From: Clarkia xantiana subsp. parviflora
Lineage: Eukaryota; Streptophyta; Magnoliopsida; Myrtales; Onagraceae
NCBI GenBank assembly: GCA_036873135.1
Contig: JAPTYO010000014.1
Location: 21,226,952-21,290,951 of the forward strand
Length of the DNA stretch: 64,000 bases
Reading direction: 5' to 3'
Part shown: positions 1-11,299 of the stretch, piece after piece
How positions within the stretch are numbered: position 1 is the stretch's first letter
Layout of the letters: each line of letters starts with the position of its first letter
Notes under the pieces: model-generated
What the model was told of the DNA's origin: nothing
The model's database searches: none
The model's input: the letters and a program-made list of their open reading frames with translations, nothing else
Made by a program: the position numbers and the translations under genes

Positions 1-25
1 CAACATCTTCACACCACTCAACACG

Positions 26-262
26 GTGGCCGAAGACATTTACGTCAACCTGCTAGAAAACAAGCTCCCAAGTCCACCTGCCCCAGAGACAGCATTCTTG
101 GGCAACAATATCACAGAATGGTGCAAGTACCATAAAACTTGGGGACACAACACAAACATGTGCCCACCATTAAACTGGGAAATCGAAGAATGCATCACGC
201 TAGGTGCACTGAGGCGATTTGTTGCATCAAACTACGCGACATCGTCATCAAATCAGCCATGA
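26..262 (+). pseudogene. Ty3/gypsy-type gag C-terminal fragment (zinc knuckle)
   Basis: A 78-codon open frame cut by the left window edge. It carries a Cys/His knuckle of the plant Ty3/gypsy type (WCKYHKTWGH, then NTNMC), followed by a short basic tail ending in LRRFV and a stop. In ordinary gypsy elements gag continues past this knuckle into a proline-rich linker and protease. Here the frame stops and no protease or reverse transcriptase follows before the antisense gene at 2.2-4.5 kb. A gag fragment at 13.3-13.9 kb stops at the matching place (LKRYEVPRPA). Gag would bind RNA and form the capsid. I infer a non-autonomous, gag-only element. Confidence 0.7.
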
Positions 263-902
263 CAAAAACCGGAGAAACAACTCTCCTCTAGTTTACTTTG
301 CACTTCTCTACTTTCTAGTATAATCAATGTAAATACGAGCAAGTATCTAATAAAACCAATCTACGTTTGTAGGTACATACTTATCTCTTGAACGCTGTTT
401 TTTGGATTAAACGCGAAGCAACAAAACTACGCGCATACTATCTACTTCAATAATCCAAGAAACTATCCATGTGCAAGAAAAATCTATTACGCGTTATGAG
501 AACGCTTATCAACTCCAACATATCTATTGTCTACATCAACAAGGAGTTTATTTCTCCATTCATAACATAGGCGTCTACCTCTAGAAGGACGTCAACTACA
601 AGCAATGTCTCGAATTAACACCAAGACCTATTATTAAAATGACGACTATTCAGGACGTCAACTAAATACAACACTTTGGAATAACGCCAAGACTTCTCAT
701 CGAAATAACATGTTGAGGTAACCTCTTTTCTAAAAAGACAATCCCCATGTTTACTTATCTTAATGGCATGTTGGGACATCCCTGGTTAGAAGCAAATCCC
801 CATGTCCATAGCCATCCCCTGGATTTAAAACAGGATGGGCATATGGGGCTGATCACCCCTCAAGCGACGGAGGTTCTCTGTTTAGACAACCACCCCACGT
901 CT
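263..902. other. Non-coding internal part of LTR element
   Basis: No coding potential is visible. The stretch lies between the gag stop and the 31-bp array and is probably internal untranslated sequence of the same element. Short direct repeats of the type gacgtcaacta(c/a) occur around 590-670. Confidence 0.5.
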
Positions 903-1274
903 ATGTGTATATCCTGTTTAGGATTCACTCTATATGTGTATATCCTGTTTAGGATTCACCCTGTATGTGTATATCCTGTTTAGGATTCACTCTATACGTG
1001 TATATCCTGTTTAGGATTCACCCTGTATGTGTATATCCTGTTTAGGATTCACTCTATATGTGTATATCCTGTTTAGGATTCACCCTGTATGTGTATATCC
1101 TGTTTAGGATTCACTCTATATGTGTATATCCTGTTTAGGATTCACCCTGTATGTGTATATCCTGTTTAGGATTCACTCTATACGTGTATATCCTGTTTAG
1201 GATTCACCCTGTATGCGTATATCCTGTTTAGGATTCGCTCTATACGTGTATATCCTATTTAGGGTGCACTCTTT
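903..1274 (+). repeat. 31-bp tandem array, 12 copies, dimeric (62-bp) organisation
   Basis: Twelve head-to-tail copies of a 31-bp unit with core tatcctgtttaggattcac start at 903, 934, 965 and so on to 1244. Units alternate between an ending of actctat and accctgt, so the real period is a 62-bp dimer. The last copy is diverged (cctatttagggtgcactct). The array lies inside the LTR element between gag and the antisense gene. Tandem arrays in untranslated regions of Tat-lineage Ty3/gypsy elements are known and can seed satellites. Confidence 0.92.
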
Positions 1275-1615
1275 ATAAGCGGAAGTCCTCTTACTAAGAC
1301 GACAATCCCGCTCTACAAAATTCCAAAATCGTGATGTGTGATTCCTGGACGCAGAAAACACACATCACATTTCATAATCTCAAAAAGTGCTACATGGTCC
1401 CTGGACGCAGGAATCATGTATCACAAACAATTTTCCCAAATATTTTTGCCAAATTATTTACAAAATGATTCATATATCAAACTCATTTATAAAAATTTTA
1501 TCTACACGATTGTTGGGGTGTAGTATGGTCAACGTCAAAATACTTTTTCCTAAGAATATTACCAACACACCTTTTAAGGTTTGCAAAATGCTTTTCCAAA
1601 TACTATACAGTTTTA

Positions 1616-1827
1616 ACGTATGCCTCCCCAACGCGGGATGATACACGCTGGCAGGTGCGCACCCTGTTTAAAACTCATAAAACTTACAAGTCGAGTCTTG
1701 TACAACGTCGCCTTAGAGTGGAACTAAGAGACGGTATAAACTACGTATCTTGCCTAGCCAAGATTACACCCATCAAATAGTATTTTCACGTATGCTTCCC
1801 CAGCGCGGGTCGATACATGCTGGCAGG
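1616..1827 (+). repeat. Two degenerate direct repeats, 172 bp apart
   Basis: About 40 bp beginning acgtatgcctccccaacgcg at 1616-1655 recurs at 1788-1827 with a few changes, ending gctggcagg both times. The surrounding 1275-2162 is otherwise non-coding element sequence; another local repeat pair is tggacgcagaaaacacac / tggacgcaggaatcatg near 1347 and 1402. Confidence 0.7.
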
Positions 1828-2162
1828 CCAAAACATATATAGCAACAAGCTATTCAACAAAGAAAGGCAATATGCGTAATGCATCATGCAACAAATCAGG
1901 ATAACTTCTCAACTTACCAATCAGGAGGTGGCTATCAAGTCACACCTGCGGGGACTATGTCTACACTACTAGTCATCCACATTCAGCAAACACAGTAAGT
2001 GATAACGGTATGAAATATTACTAACAAGTTATCATGCAAATTATTGTGTTTAAAACAGGTTCATACGACATAGTTCCAAGCGAACAAATCTCTAAAACAT
2101 AGAAGCCGGGGGGCAAAGTCGACTCACATATGAGTTCAACAACGTCGAAAAAACGACACAAA

Positions 2163-4507
2163 TCAAAGAAGTCCATCATCCCTGTCAGGGCTAAGTGGAA
2201 CAGGCAAATGTTGCACGCTAGTGCCGCCACCATCTTCTCCAAACAAAAACGCAAAGTCAGATGTTGCAGCATCTAATCGACGAAGCTCGGCCACTTGCCT
2301 AACAGCAGACTCCGCATATGGCCCCAACCTGTCAAAGGGAAAGCCAGGAGCAAGAATGTTCACTCTACGAATAAAATCCTCAGCAAACTCGCTAAGCATA
2401 GGAGTGGCCTTCGCTATAGCAGCAGTAGTAACTGCGCTATCAAATCCAGGAGTAGAGGAGAACTTGCTAAGTCCTTCTTCAATTCCAGCCTTCATCTCTA
2501 CCTCTCGAACCTCCCGGCAGGCAACCTTGTGTTTGCCTACGTTATCCGAAATCACCTTCTCAATGGCCGCATTCTCGGATTCAAGCTGAATAACGCTGGC
2601 ATGATCAGCCTCATAACGAGCATCAAAATCCGTCTTCTTCAATGAAAGACGACGCACTTCATCTTTGGCCTCCTGAAGCTCTTTGGACAAAGCGGCAGCT
2701 CTGTCAGCAATGGCACGGTTCTCCTGAACAAGCTCTAACATGAAAGAGGCCATATGTACCATGTCGGAAACAACCTGAGAATAAAGATACAATAAACATA
2801 TATATTCGGGGGCAACGAACACAGAAAAGGAAAATAAAGAGATACTCACCGGAGCAAATCCAGACAGTGACCTCTCAACGAATGCCCGCGCCTCCTCGTC
2901 GCTCGAGGGCCGGACAACTCGATCTCCAGGAGGAATGGAGCGTCGAAGAACACGCACGCCAATTTCAGGCATGCTCATCTGGGAATCCTTGGGAAAAGTA
3001 ACACCTCCCGCCACGTATGGCATCCACTTACCATCTGAAATATCTCCATCCAAAGGACGAAGCAAATCTGCACGTCCAAGCGGTGGGATCGCTACATGGA
3101 AAACAGGCAGCGTTATACAAAAACCAAGTATAAAGCATAAAAGGATATAAAACAAAATGTTCAGCTTATACCAGAAGGATGAGAACGCTCCACCGCGGAC
3201 CGCTCCTTCGAGCGGGGGGCAGCCAACACATCCTCGCTACTACCAATCCCCTTCCCTTTATGGCAGGAAGGAGTTGGGACGGCCGCGGTAGTCTTCGGAC
3301 GCTTTGAACCACTCGAAGAACGCGTCCCAGCGGTGGACCGTTTAGAAGAGTCTGGCGCTGCAACGACGCGATCAGTGACTAGCGCTGTGCGACCTGCAAA
3401 TAACAAAAAGTCACAACCCGATCAACAAAATAAAAGATTGCTCCTTCAAGAAGCTATCTACCTGCACCACGTCCAGAAGTCGCTGATACTCCGGAAACGA
3501 GAGGGGTAGCAATCCTCCCGCTAGAAGCAATCTTGCGAGCGGCAGCCGTCTGCAAAGACGAGCTTTTTCCGTCAAACCAACCTACAGTACAACACGGAAA
3601 AAGTTACAAAAATGATCAAACATACCGAAGCTGCAGAAGGGAGCACATGGATCCCTGCATCAATCAATTCCTGATCAGACGCACGCAGTGAGCAAATGAA
3701 GCTGCGCGATTGTTGACAACGGTATATCTGTTTTATCACTTCTTTATCCGAAAGTGAAAGCTCCCGAAAAGTAGGTGCAGGATCAAACTTCTGAATATAC
3801 TCAACGTCCCAAGTCGTCCCCGCATCATGAACAAAGAAATAATGATGCTTCCAGTGATCAGCAGACCGATCCGCAGTAGCGACCAGTCGATAGCTAGGAT
3901 CCCACTTGGCTTCTCCAAGCCCAAGTTCTTCAAAACCGTCGCCTTGTAAGTTCGGCCAACGAACTCTCACGCCACACAAGCCCGCTGAATCTGAACTCCT
4001 AAGCTGGTAAAAACAGCGAAAGAGAGTGCGAGAGTAACACCAGGACTGCTGATGAAGCAACACTCTGAAGCAAGTCCATACTCGAATCCCGTTAGGCGTA
4101 AGATCTAAAGGGGAAATTCCGTAACCACTACAAAGATCAACCAAATCAGAGCAGTACGGAAACCGCAAACCCTCCCTAACGTGGGATGTGTACACGACAG
4201 ATAAATCCGCGGGTGGAGGAGTAGCATCCCCTAGACTACTATCAGGAAGTACCTCGAAAGGGTAAAAGGCTTCGGTGCAAGCATCAAGCCCTGAAGCGCT
4301 AGCATACAAAGTGAACAAGGATCGATCCAGGCGGTTAGTATGATACCCAACCAATGCCTCGAACTCTCCAGGAGGAGATACCCCACCAGCTACACCCCCG
4401 TCAGTATCCAAAACACTATCTGCCGGTAAAACCGGACCAACGTCCAAGTCGTCCTCTATATCGGAAGTAAAGGGAGTCTGCGATAAAGGGGTGACAAACT
4501 TACTCAT
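2163..4507 (-). CDS. Antisense gene of an LTR retrotransposon: gypsy-type-transposon N-domain plus coiled coil
   Basis: Multi-exon minus-strand gene opposite to the gag remnant. Likely exons: 4507-3626 (start MSKFVTPLSQ), 3581-3462, 3393-3172, 3091-2850, 2774-2163; each junction has a plausible GT/AG pair, though the phase between the first two exons is unclear. Exon 1 contains LRFPYCSDLVDLCSGYGISP and then LTPNGIRVW, the pattern of the Pfam family called putative gypsy-type transposon. The last exon begins VVSDMVHMASFMLELVQ and runs about 90 residues as a charged coiled coil, ending in an acidic/serine tail. Steps in between are low-complexity (WFDGKSSS, SSSGSKRPK). Antisense extra ORFs are known in Tat/Grande-type Ty3/gypsy elements; their function is not. 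The related gene at 15.7-17.8 kb keeps the same order, which argues for a real gene. An ATG 12 codons upstream (4543) is an alternative start. Confidence 0.65.
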
Positions 4508-4604
4508 TATACCAACGCGTCCAAAAGGAAGGCAGCTCCACAAGGAATTGCTACAACCTCACAACCTGCAAAGAAACAATCAACGTCAATGCGCGTATCG
4601 GTAT

Positions 4605-5100
4605 TAACGCGTACGTACGTACATGTCGACAAGGTTGCTCGTCAACAAGAAGAAAATATTTTCTAAGTGTTTCCACGTACGTACGTACATGTCGACAAGG
4701 TTGCTCGTCAACAAGAAGAAAATATTTTCTAAGTGTTTCCACGTACGTACGTACATGTCGACAAGGTTGCTCGTCGACAAGAAGAAAATATTTTCTAAGT
4801 GTTTCCACGTACGTACGTACATGTCGACAAGGTTGCTCGTCGACAAGAAGAAAATATTTTCTAAGTGTTTCCACGTACGTACGTACATGTCGACAAGGTT
4901 GCTCGTCAACAAGAAGAAAATATTTTCTAAGTGTTTCCACGTACGTACGTACATGTCGACAAGGTTGCTCGTCGACAAGAAGAAAATATTTTCTAAGTGT
5001 TTCCACGTACGTACGTACATGTCGACAAGGTTGCTCGTCGACAAGAAGAAAATATTTTCTAAGTGTTTCCACGTACGTACGTACATGACGACAAGGCTAC
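4605..5100. repeat. 66-bp tandem array, about 7.5 copies
   Basis: The unit recurs with period 66 (acatgtcgac at 4621, 4687, 4753, 4819, 4885, 4951, 5017, then 5083). Copies are nearly identical and differ mainly at one A/G site (gtcaacaag or gtcgacaag). Each unit holds the palindromes gtacgtacgtac, gtcgac and gaaaatattttc. Because 66 is divisible by 3 and several frames lack stops, long open frames appear on both strands; I treat these as by-products. Diverged copies trail off to about 5,235. The array lies just upstream of the antisense gene's start codon. Confidence 0.93.
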
Positions 5101-5235
5101 GCGTCAACAAGAGGAAAAATATTCTCTAAGTGTTTTCATAAACACACACATACACGTCGACAAAGCTCATACGACGTCATCCATGGTAACAAACATTAAA
5201 TATCATAAATATTATTTTCTAAGTGTTTTAGCATA

Positions 5236-6451
5236 TTCGCAGGCAATAATCAACGATACAAACATCAACGCGCGTATCAACGTCGATGGATACTATGTCC
5301 GAATGAAGAATTCTATCCCAACTATCCGCAAAAGCGAAAATCGTCTAAGTTATGAACTAACAGTGATAATTACGGCAATCAATCAGCGATTATTCAACAT
5401 GCAAGCATCAACAAGTAGCTCTATACGGCAGCGACGAAAAATAACTTAGACAAACGACGATCCGGCGACACCATGAACTCAGGCCGAAGCTTCTTTTTAA
5501 ATTGGGGTTTTCAAATTACCTCAAAGCAGGATGAAAGATATCACAATGGATTCCTCTCGTCGAGACGATTTCGGGAAGGTAAGGCTCGAAGTGAGGCGAG
5601 GTCGGGAAGGCGGCGCGTGGGGCTCACGCTCCGGCGAAGCTCCACCACTCGCGGCGGCGCGTGAGGGCGCGTGGGACGTCCTCTGGAGAATCCGAAGGTA
5701 CCGCTGGAATCGTCGCGACGAAACGAGTCGATTGGTTGTGTCAATTTCCAGAAACGAGCAAAAAATTAGACTCAAAACTATCAAAACGTATTCAAGCTCC
5801 ACGACGGCAAAGAAACTTTGAGCACAAAGGTAATTCCGGGAAAGGAGAAATAAATTACCTACAAGTGGGCTGAAATTAGAAGCTCTCAAGGTGTGGGAGG
5901 GATAAGTGAGGATATGAGTGTTTATCAATCCCTAAGAAGATGCTTTGGGGATAAGGATTGAGGATTAGTTCATCTACACACGAGACTAAAAGCCTTATGG
6001 TATACTCTATCTTCTTCTCTCAAGATATTTACTCTCATACATATCTTGACATCATTCGCACGTCACGCTCGCATGACTCATGATTTGAAAATCACTTAGC
6101 AATTTTAGAAACATACAATTTATATTTTCTTGCACTACGTATTTACAATCTTGCCACGTCCATTATTCTTGCATACATGTTGGTAGACACACTCCCGCAC
6201 AAATGCACTACTGTTTACTCGCGTCCCTAACGATGATCATATTCGTACATATGTATTTCCCATCGCACTAACCATAGTGACAGGAAATAAAGTCGTTCGG
6301 CCAAAAAATCAAGCGACGGACGGAATCAAGACGTCTGCACCCGATCGTCGATCAAAATTGAAAGGTTAGCGTCAGACTCAAATTGGACAAATATCCCAAC
6401 TTAAAATAGAGTCAAGAAAGGTTTTAAACCGTTTCTTGACTCGGGGGCAAG
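5236..6451. other. Non-coding element sequence up to the 3' LTR
   Basis: No protein-coding pattern is seen. A GC-rich stretch at about 5,560-5,720 produces short arginine-rich frames on both strands that look accidental. The region ends in a G-rich tract (gactcgggggcaag, 6438-6451) directly before the LTR start and is a candidate polypurine tract. Confidence 0.5.
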
Positions 6452-6580
6452 TGATGGATAAATGTCCAATTCGGGTTCGTATTTACGCTTCGGACCTCGC
6501 AAACACGTCAAAAATTACATCTCGTCTCGGAAAACGTCTCCCAAGGGTCAAAACGGTCCGGAAACGCATTTACGCGTGAC

Positions 6581-6831
6581 CGGACCGGACATCCGGATTG
6601 CGGTGCAATCCGGAGGTCCGGATTGCCGCAACCCGGACGTCCGGGTTGCAAGCAATCCGGACGTCCGGATTGCTTGCAATCCGGACATCCGGATTGCAGC
6701 AATCCGGACCGGATTGCATGCAATCCGGAGGTCCGGATTGTGCAATCCGGAGGTCCGGATTGTGCAATCCGGACCTCCGGATTGCGCAATCCGGAGGTCC
6801 GGATCGCACGGCAACCCGGACCTCGTCGAAT
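6581..6831 (+). repeat. Tandem array of 20-bp palindromes in the LTR U3
   Basis: About 11 units of the form CAATCCGGA-NN-TCCGGATTG, starting near 6581, 6606, 6629, 6653, 6677, 6700, 6721, 6743, 6765, 6787 and 6812, spaced 21-25 bp. The two central bases vary (GG, CG, AT, CC). The unit at 6629 reads CAACCCGGACGTCCGGGTTG: both arms carry the matching change, so dyad symmetry is kept. The unit at 6700 is shortened. The array lies about 200-440 bp upstream of the LTR TATA box, where enhancer or silencing targets would sit. Confidence 0.92.
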
Positions 6832-7022
6832 CGCCCAATTTCGACGAGGTCCGAGTTCCGCCACGGGTATCGCGCGATCGTCAAATCCGCGATTACCGTG
6901 TCCGGGGTCGCCGTTACGTATAGAGAAGTCAAGATCATGCATTACCAAAGGGGATGACGGTTCCCGTTTGTCTTCTTGAACCGTCGTCGAACCGCTCTAA
7001 AACCGGGTCCGGTCTCAAGGAA

Positions 7023-7034
7023 GCCTATAAATAG
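7023..7034 (+). promoter_or_regulatory. LTR TATA box
   Basis: The sequence cctataaatagg lies inside the LTR and is followed by a CT-rich leader (tcactcactctctcatt), the usual layout of a plant LTR promoter. Confidence 0.6.
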
Positions 7035-7379
7035 GAGACCTTGGCCACCCATTTTCACTCACTCTCTCATTTGCCCAACTTTGGTATTTTGAGCTCTGAC
7101 TTCTCTCTAGAACTTTCTCTCTCTAGGAAATTACCCTTTTGCCACTATAGTAACTTAAGCATCGGAGAGGGCTCCGCTAGCACCACCCCCCCTCTCCGTG
7201 CTAGCATTGGTCCCTTGCGCAGGATCCGACACTCGAGACACAGAATCACCGGGTCACAACCTATCCGGGTCACAACCTCCGTAAGAAGGGTCATCCCTGC
7301 ACAACCTCAGACGCGTTCTAGCGACCCGAGTCGTCCCGGACGCAACAGACAATAGTACTGATCGAACCATTAATGGATA

Positions 7380-9418
7380 ACGGAGATTCTCAGGTCCCAC
7401 TTACTTCGAGTGGGAGAATTGATACAGCATAAGTGATTGATATGGTAAATGATGATGGAGACGTCTTCATAATAAATCCAGTGGGAGGGCTCACTCCCCC
7501 TCACATATAATCATCACTAAATGCAAATACGAATCAAGTCGAACCTGATAATCATAATGCTGAACTAACACAACTATCCATTATTCCTAGTGGGAGGGAA
7601 ACGACCAACTTGGTTCCAGATCCTAGTGATCAAGGAATACATCTCGGAGGTAAAATTCCGAGACCGAGAGGTCATCCTGAGAAAGTTGTGGATCAAAGTT
7701 CTAGCACGGCCATTGTTCCCAGTTGGAGTGATGCTCCGATAAGAAGCATTATTCCGAGTGGGAGTAGCGATCAAACTATAGTTGGGATTAACGAGCCTAG
7801 ACATAGGCAACGAACTTCTGTCAGAGAAGTATCCCATCAAGTGAAACATTCGTTCGCGAACCAGCGACGGTTCAGCAAACAATGGAAGAACCTCAAACGA
7901 GAGAATTGAGGAAAACAATGGAGGATGAAATATGCCTAAATGAGAACAAATTCGGTTTTGGTTTTTAATTGATTAATCTGCTAGTCGCAGAACTAGAAAG
8001 TGAAATTTTAGAATTCACTGCTAATGGAAAGTTGGGTGGTTCAAAACTCAAATGATTGCGAAAGGATATACCCAACTTCACGGGATGGACTTTGATGAGA
8101 TAAACTCACCGACTGTGCGTTACACCACAGTCAGGGCTGTCCTTGCCCATGATTGCAAGCCTCGATCTCGAGCATGCATCAAATGGATATTAAGACCACA
8201 CCTCTCCATGGAAACCTGGAGGGTGAGATCTATATGGAGCAACTAGAGGGTTTCAATACTCCTGGTAAAGAACGTAAAGTTTGCAAACTCCAAAGATCTG
8301 TTTGCGGTCTTAAACAATCGTCTCGGCAATAGTATCGCGGACTCCACGAGGAAATCGTTGGAAACAGATTTGTGAATCTTCACAAGGATCCCTGCGTTTA
8401 CACTAAGACCTTCGGGTCTAAGTATGTCATCATAACCTTACACGTAGATGACACACACTCTTTGCTGCAGACGATGTGAGTTGCATGGACAAATCAAAAT
8501 CCTAGTTAGCATAAGCATTTGAGATGAAAGACATGGAAGAGGCCACGTACATCTTAGGCATTAAGATTGTCCGAGATTGTGTCGTCCGGATATTGTGTCT
8601 GTCTCAAGAATCTTATATCAACAAACTGTTTAAAAAATTCAGAATGCTCGATGCTAAACCCGTGGATACGCCGGTTGTGTTCGAGTGCGCGCTGTCAAAG
8701 CGTGATGGACCGAAAAACCAGCAGCAACGTGAACAGATGAAATGGGGCAGAGTACCTAAGCATGGTAGGGAGTCTTATGTACGACATGCTATGTACTCGA
8801 CCAGATATCTGTTACGATGTGGGCCTAGTAGCAAGATTCCAATCAGATCCTTGTTATCAACATCTAAATGCCGTAAAACGAATTATAAGGTATCTGAAAG
8901 GTACTGCCGACTATGTTCTGTGCTATAAGGGCAAGCAAATAGAATTGACCGGTTATAGTGACGCCGACCACGGTGGCGATCCAGATGATCGTAAGTCCAC
9001 CACAGGAGGAGTTTTCCTTCTTGCTAATGCTGTCATATCTTGGGTGAGCAAGAAGCAATCATGTGTCGCGCTTTCCACTATGGAATTAGAATTCGTTGCC
9101 CTTTCTAAAAATGCACAAGAAGCGGTCTGGCTGAAAAGGCTTCTTACTGCATTAATTGGCACTGGAAAAGAGAGTAATCCCGTCAAGGTATACTCCGACA
9201 GTCAGGCAACCATTGCAGCAGTTAAGAATCCAAAGTACCATCGTAGGACCAAACACATTAATGTGAAATACAATTATGTAAAACTATTCTGGAAGACAAC
9301 ATAATCGCTTTAGAATACTTGTCCATGGATAAAATGGTTGCAGATCCATTAACTAAGCCATTACGTAGAGAGGTCTTCGAAAAGCACGTAAAACTGCTTG
9401 GATTACGTAGGGCTTAAA
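7380..9418 (+). pseudogene. Ty1/copia pol remnant (linker, reverse transcriptase, RNase H)
   Basis: Decayed 3' half of a Ty1/copia polyprotein broken by stops and frameshifts. 7,530-7,910 is the serine/proline-rich integrase-RT linker with repeated tgggag motifs. Reverse transcriptase is seen as AKGYTQLHGMDFDE (8,055) and then KVCKLQRSVCGLKQSSRQ (8,276). The polymerase box reads LHVDD, with H in place of the usual Y. RT continues as MKDMEEATYILGIKI at 8,524. RNase H is largely open at 8,762-9,304: TGYSDADHGGDPDDRKSTTG, SWVSKKQSCVALSTMELEFV, and YSDSQATIAAVKNPKYHRRT. Gag, protease, most of integrase and the 5' LTR are missing. Confidence 0.9.
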
Positions 9419-10548
9419 TAAGTGACTTGTTTAAGCGATAACGTTTTGACATTTGAAATAATATTATTTCGATTGAATAAAAGAATTACAAACTGAGTAT
9501 ATGATCTATCGACGTCAAAATGAAATATAACATCAGATTTTACGGTCTATAAACTAAGTCGTAGGAAGATGTAAAACTCTTCCACCAAAATTATGTCGAA
9601 TGTGAACCATGCCTCGTCACACAGGCATGGTCATCTTGCAAGGAGAGGGGGACTTCTACCACAACAAGATTGGCTAAGAACCAGGGGGATAAACCTGGTT
9701 AAACGAAACGATAACCTTGTCACACTTAATGCATGACTTAATCTTTGTTTTGTAAATCGCCGTGTTGGACCCAGTCCATCATTAAAATCATATTCAGGGC
9801 CAGATGAAAGATTCTGCGATAACATGATTGACATATCCCAATCCTGGCTAGTCCAGGTGTGCTATCGACGCGTGCTTCATACTGCGCGTGCCATGTCCGA
9901 CCACGGGGTCATGCTCGGTTGTGCTAGCTAGAATCCTAGTGATTCAAATGGCGCATACTTCTTCACCTTGAGCGTGTGATTGATCCCGGATGTCTTATGA
10001 AGAGGCATCCAAAGTATCCTCACGGACTCAGAACTTATACCTAAAGGTCTAGCTCAATGTTCGCTTCCCGGCGTACGAGCGTAGAGCCAAAGAAAACAGC
10101 CAAGTGACCACGTCTTGGAAACCGGTTGAGTTAGACTAAGGGTATAAGCGATGGGGATGGTCAAGTTCACCTATAATTCACCGACTCTTGTGTTCACTAG
10201 GTGACCGCCAACCGGATATTAGTTGAAGGTTGTGAACACTTGTAACTGATGCCCTGGAGAAGTATTCATATGTGGAAAACTGGGCAATTGGAGAATTATT
10301 AGTTGACCAAGGATACAATGCGGTACATGTTTTATTTTAACAAGATTGATTTACGAAAGGGAATCAACGTTCTGCGGGCGCTACAATACTCCTAACAGAT
10401 GAGTAGCACGATGCCCTTCGTATCCGCCGGTCGCACGGCAAACCTCGTATGAACTATTCGGAGACGGAGACAAAGATTGAAGACTGAGATGTTGATGCTA
10501 TTGGATAACTATATATTAACAGGCACCCTCCCATTCCGGCGAGTGGGA
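9419..10548 (+). other. Copia 3' untranslated internal region
   Basis: About 1.1 kb between the end of copia RNase H and the 3' LTR, without a convincing reading frame. It ends in ggcgagtgggagc, a purine-rich candidate polypurine tract next to the LTR. Confidence 0.5.
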
Positions 10549-11126
10549 GCTGTTAGCATATGGTGACGTGGCGCCGTAATTGGTAGCCCGTTAATGCTAA
10601 GGAAATTACCTAAGTTAATTAGGTAATTGTCACATTAGGGTAATTGGGTCAAACTCTAACCCTAATTGATATGGGAGGCCCGAAATTGGGCCTCCCCTTT
10701 TAATAGCATGGTTCGGCCGAAATAAGTCCCACATTGGTTGGAGTGGACTTTTCTCCACTCCACCAATCCTATATATAGGGGACTCACCTAAGGGGTTTAT
10801 ACATTCATTCATAATAAGAAGTACCTCTATTGAGGAACTTGAGAGAAACCCTCTCACCCCCTTAGTTGAGATTTTCGGCACATCTTAGTCTGAAGTTCTG
10901 TCCCCGTTGAAGAATCGATCAGAGGCTTTGTTGTGGAGCTTACACCGTGTAGGACTTCTTCTTACGAAAAACTTGTACGTGGTTCCGACAGGAGGATCAG
11001 AACTCCGTCCACGACGTTCTTGGGCAGGAAAGCTAAAAGGTATGTGTACACTATTCTGCTGCGTAGTTAGATTACTTGCATGTACACGTTTAGCATTCCG
11101 TAGTGTTACGTCCCCGTAATCCAACA
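10549..11126 (+). mobile_element. Copia 3' LTR
   Basis: Begins TGTTAGCATA after the purine-rich tract and appears to end at ...atccaaca, giving TGTT/AACA ends. A TATA box (ctatatatagg) lies near 10,769 and is followed by a leader. The right boundary is inferred, because the matching 5' LTR is not in the window. Confidence 0.6.
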
Positions 11127-11299
11127 CAAGCACCTCCACCACAAACATGGGGACAACCACCAAATGAGTAGCTCTACCAACAAAGCCAGTACCATCAACC
11201 ACTTCAAGCCCACCAGTTCCCGACAGGCCAACAAGCAAACCGCAATGAGCCCACCAACCCCCCACAAGGCATAGTGACAATGGAAGATATGAAGCACTC

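Larger units (their letters stand above)
6452..7348 (+). mobile_element. 3' LTR of the gag/antisense-gene element
   Basis: Begins TGATGGATAA directly after a G-rich tract and ends near ...gacgcaaca. It contains a TATA box (cctataaatagg, 7023-7034), a pyrimidine-rich leader, and a GC-rich hairpin (cggagagggctccgctag and ccctctccgtgctag, 7162-7205). The upstream U3 part contains the palindrome array described separately. The 5' LTR is not in the window, so the right boundary is estimated; copia-derived sequence begins soon after it. Confidence 0.65.

Noticed and set aside
903..1274. CRISPR-like direct repeats
   Set aside because: The units abut directly without variable spacers, in a plant retroelement; this is an ordinary tandem array.
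4551..5129. Long repetitive open frames on both strands (22-residue repeats such as ETLRKYFLLVDEQPCRHVRT)
   Set aside because: They arise because the 66-bp unit is a multiple of three and lacks stops in several frames. There is no unique flanking protein sequence, and the frame differs from the neighbouring antisense gene.
6462..6979. Four to six overlapping open frames rich in Arg/Pro/Asp repeats
   Set aside because: They are produced by the palindromic CCGGA array read in several frames on both strands.
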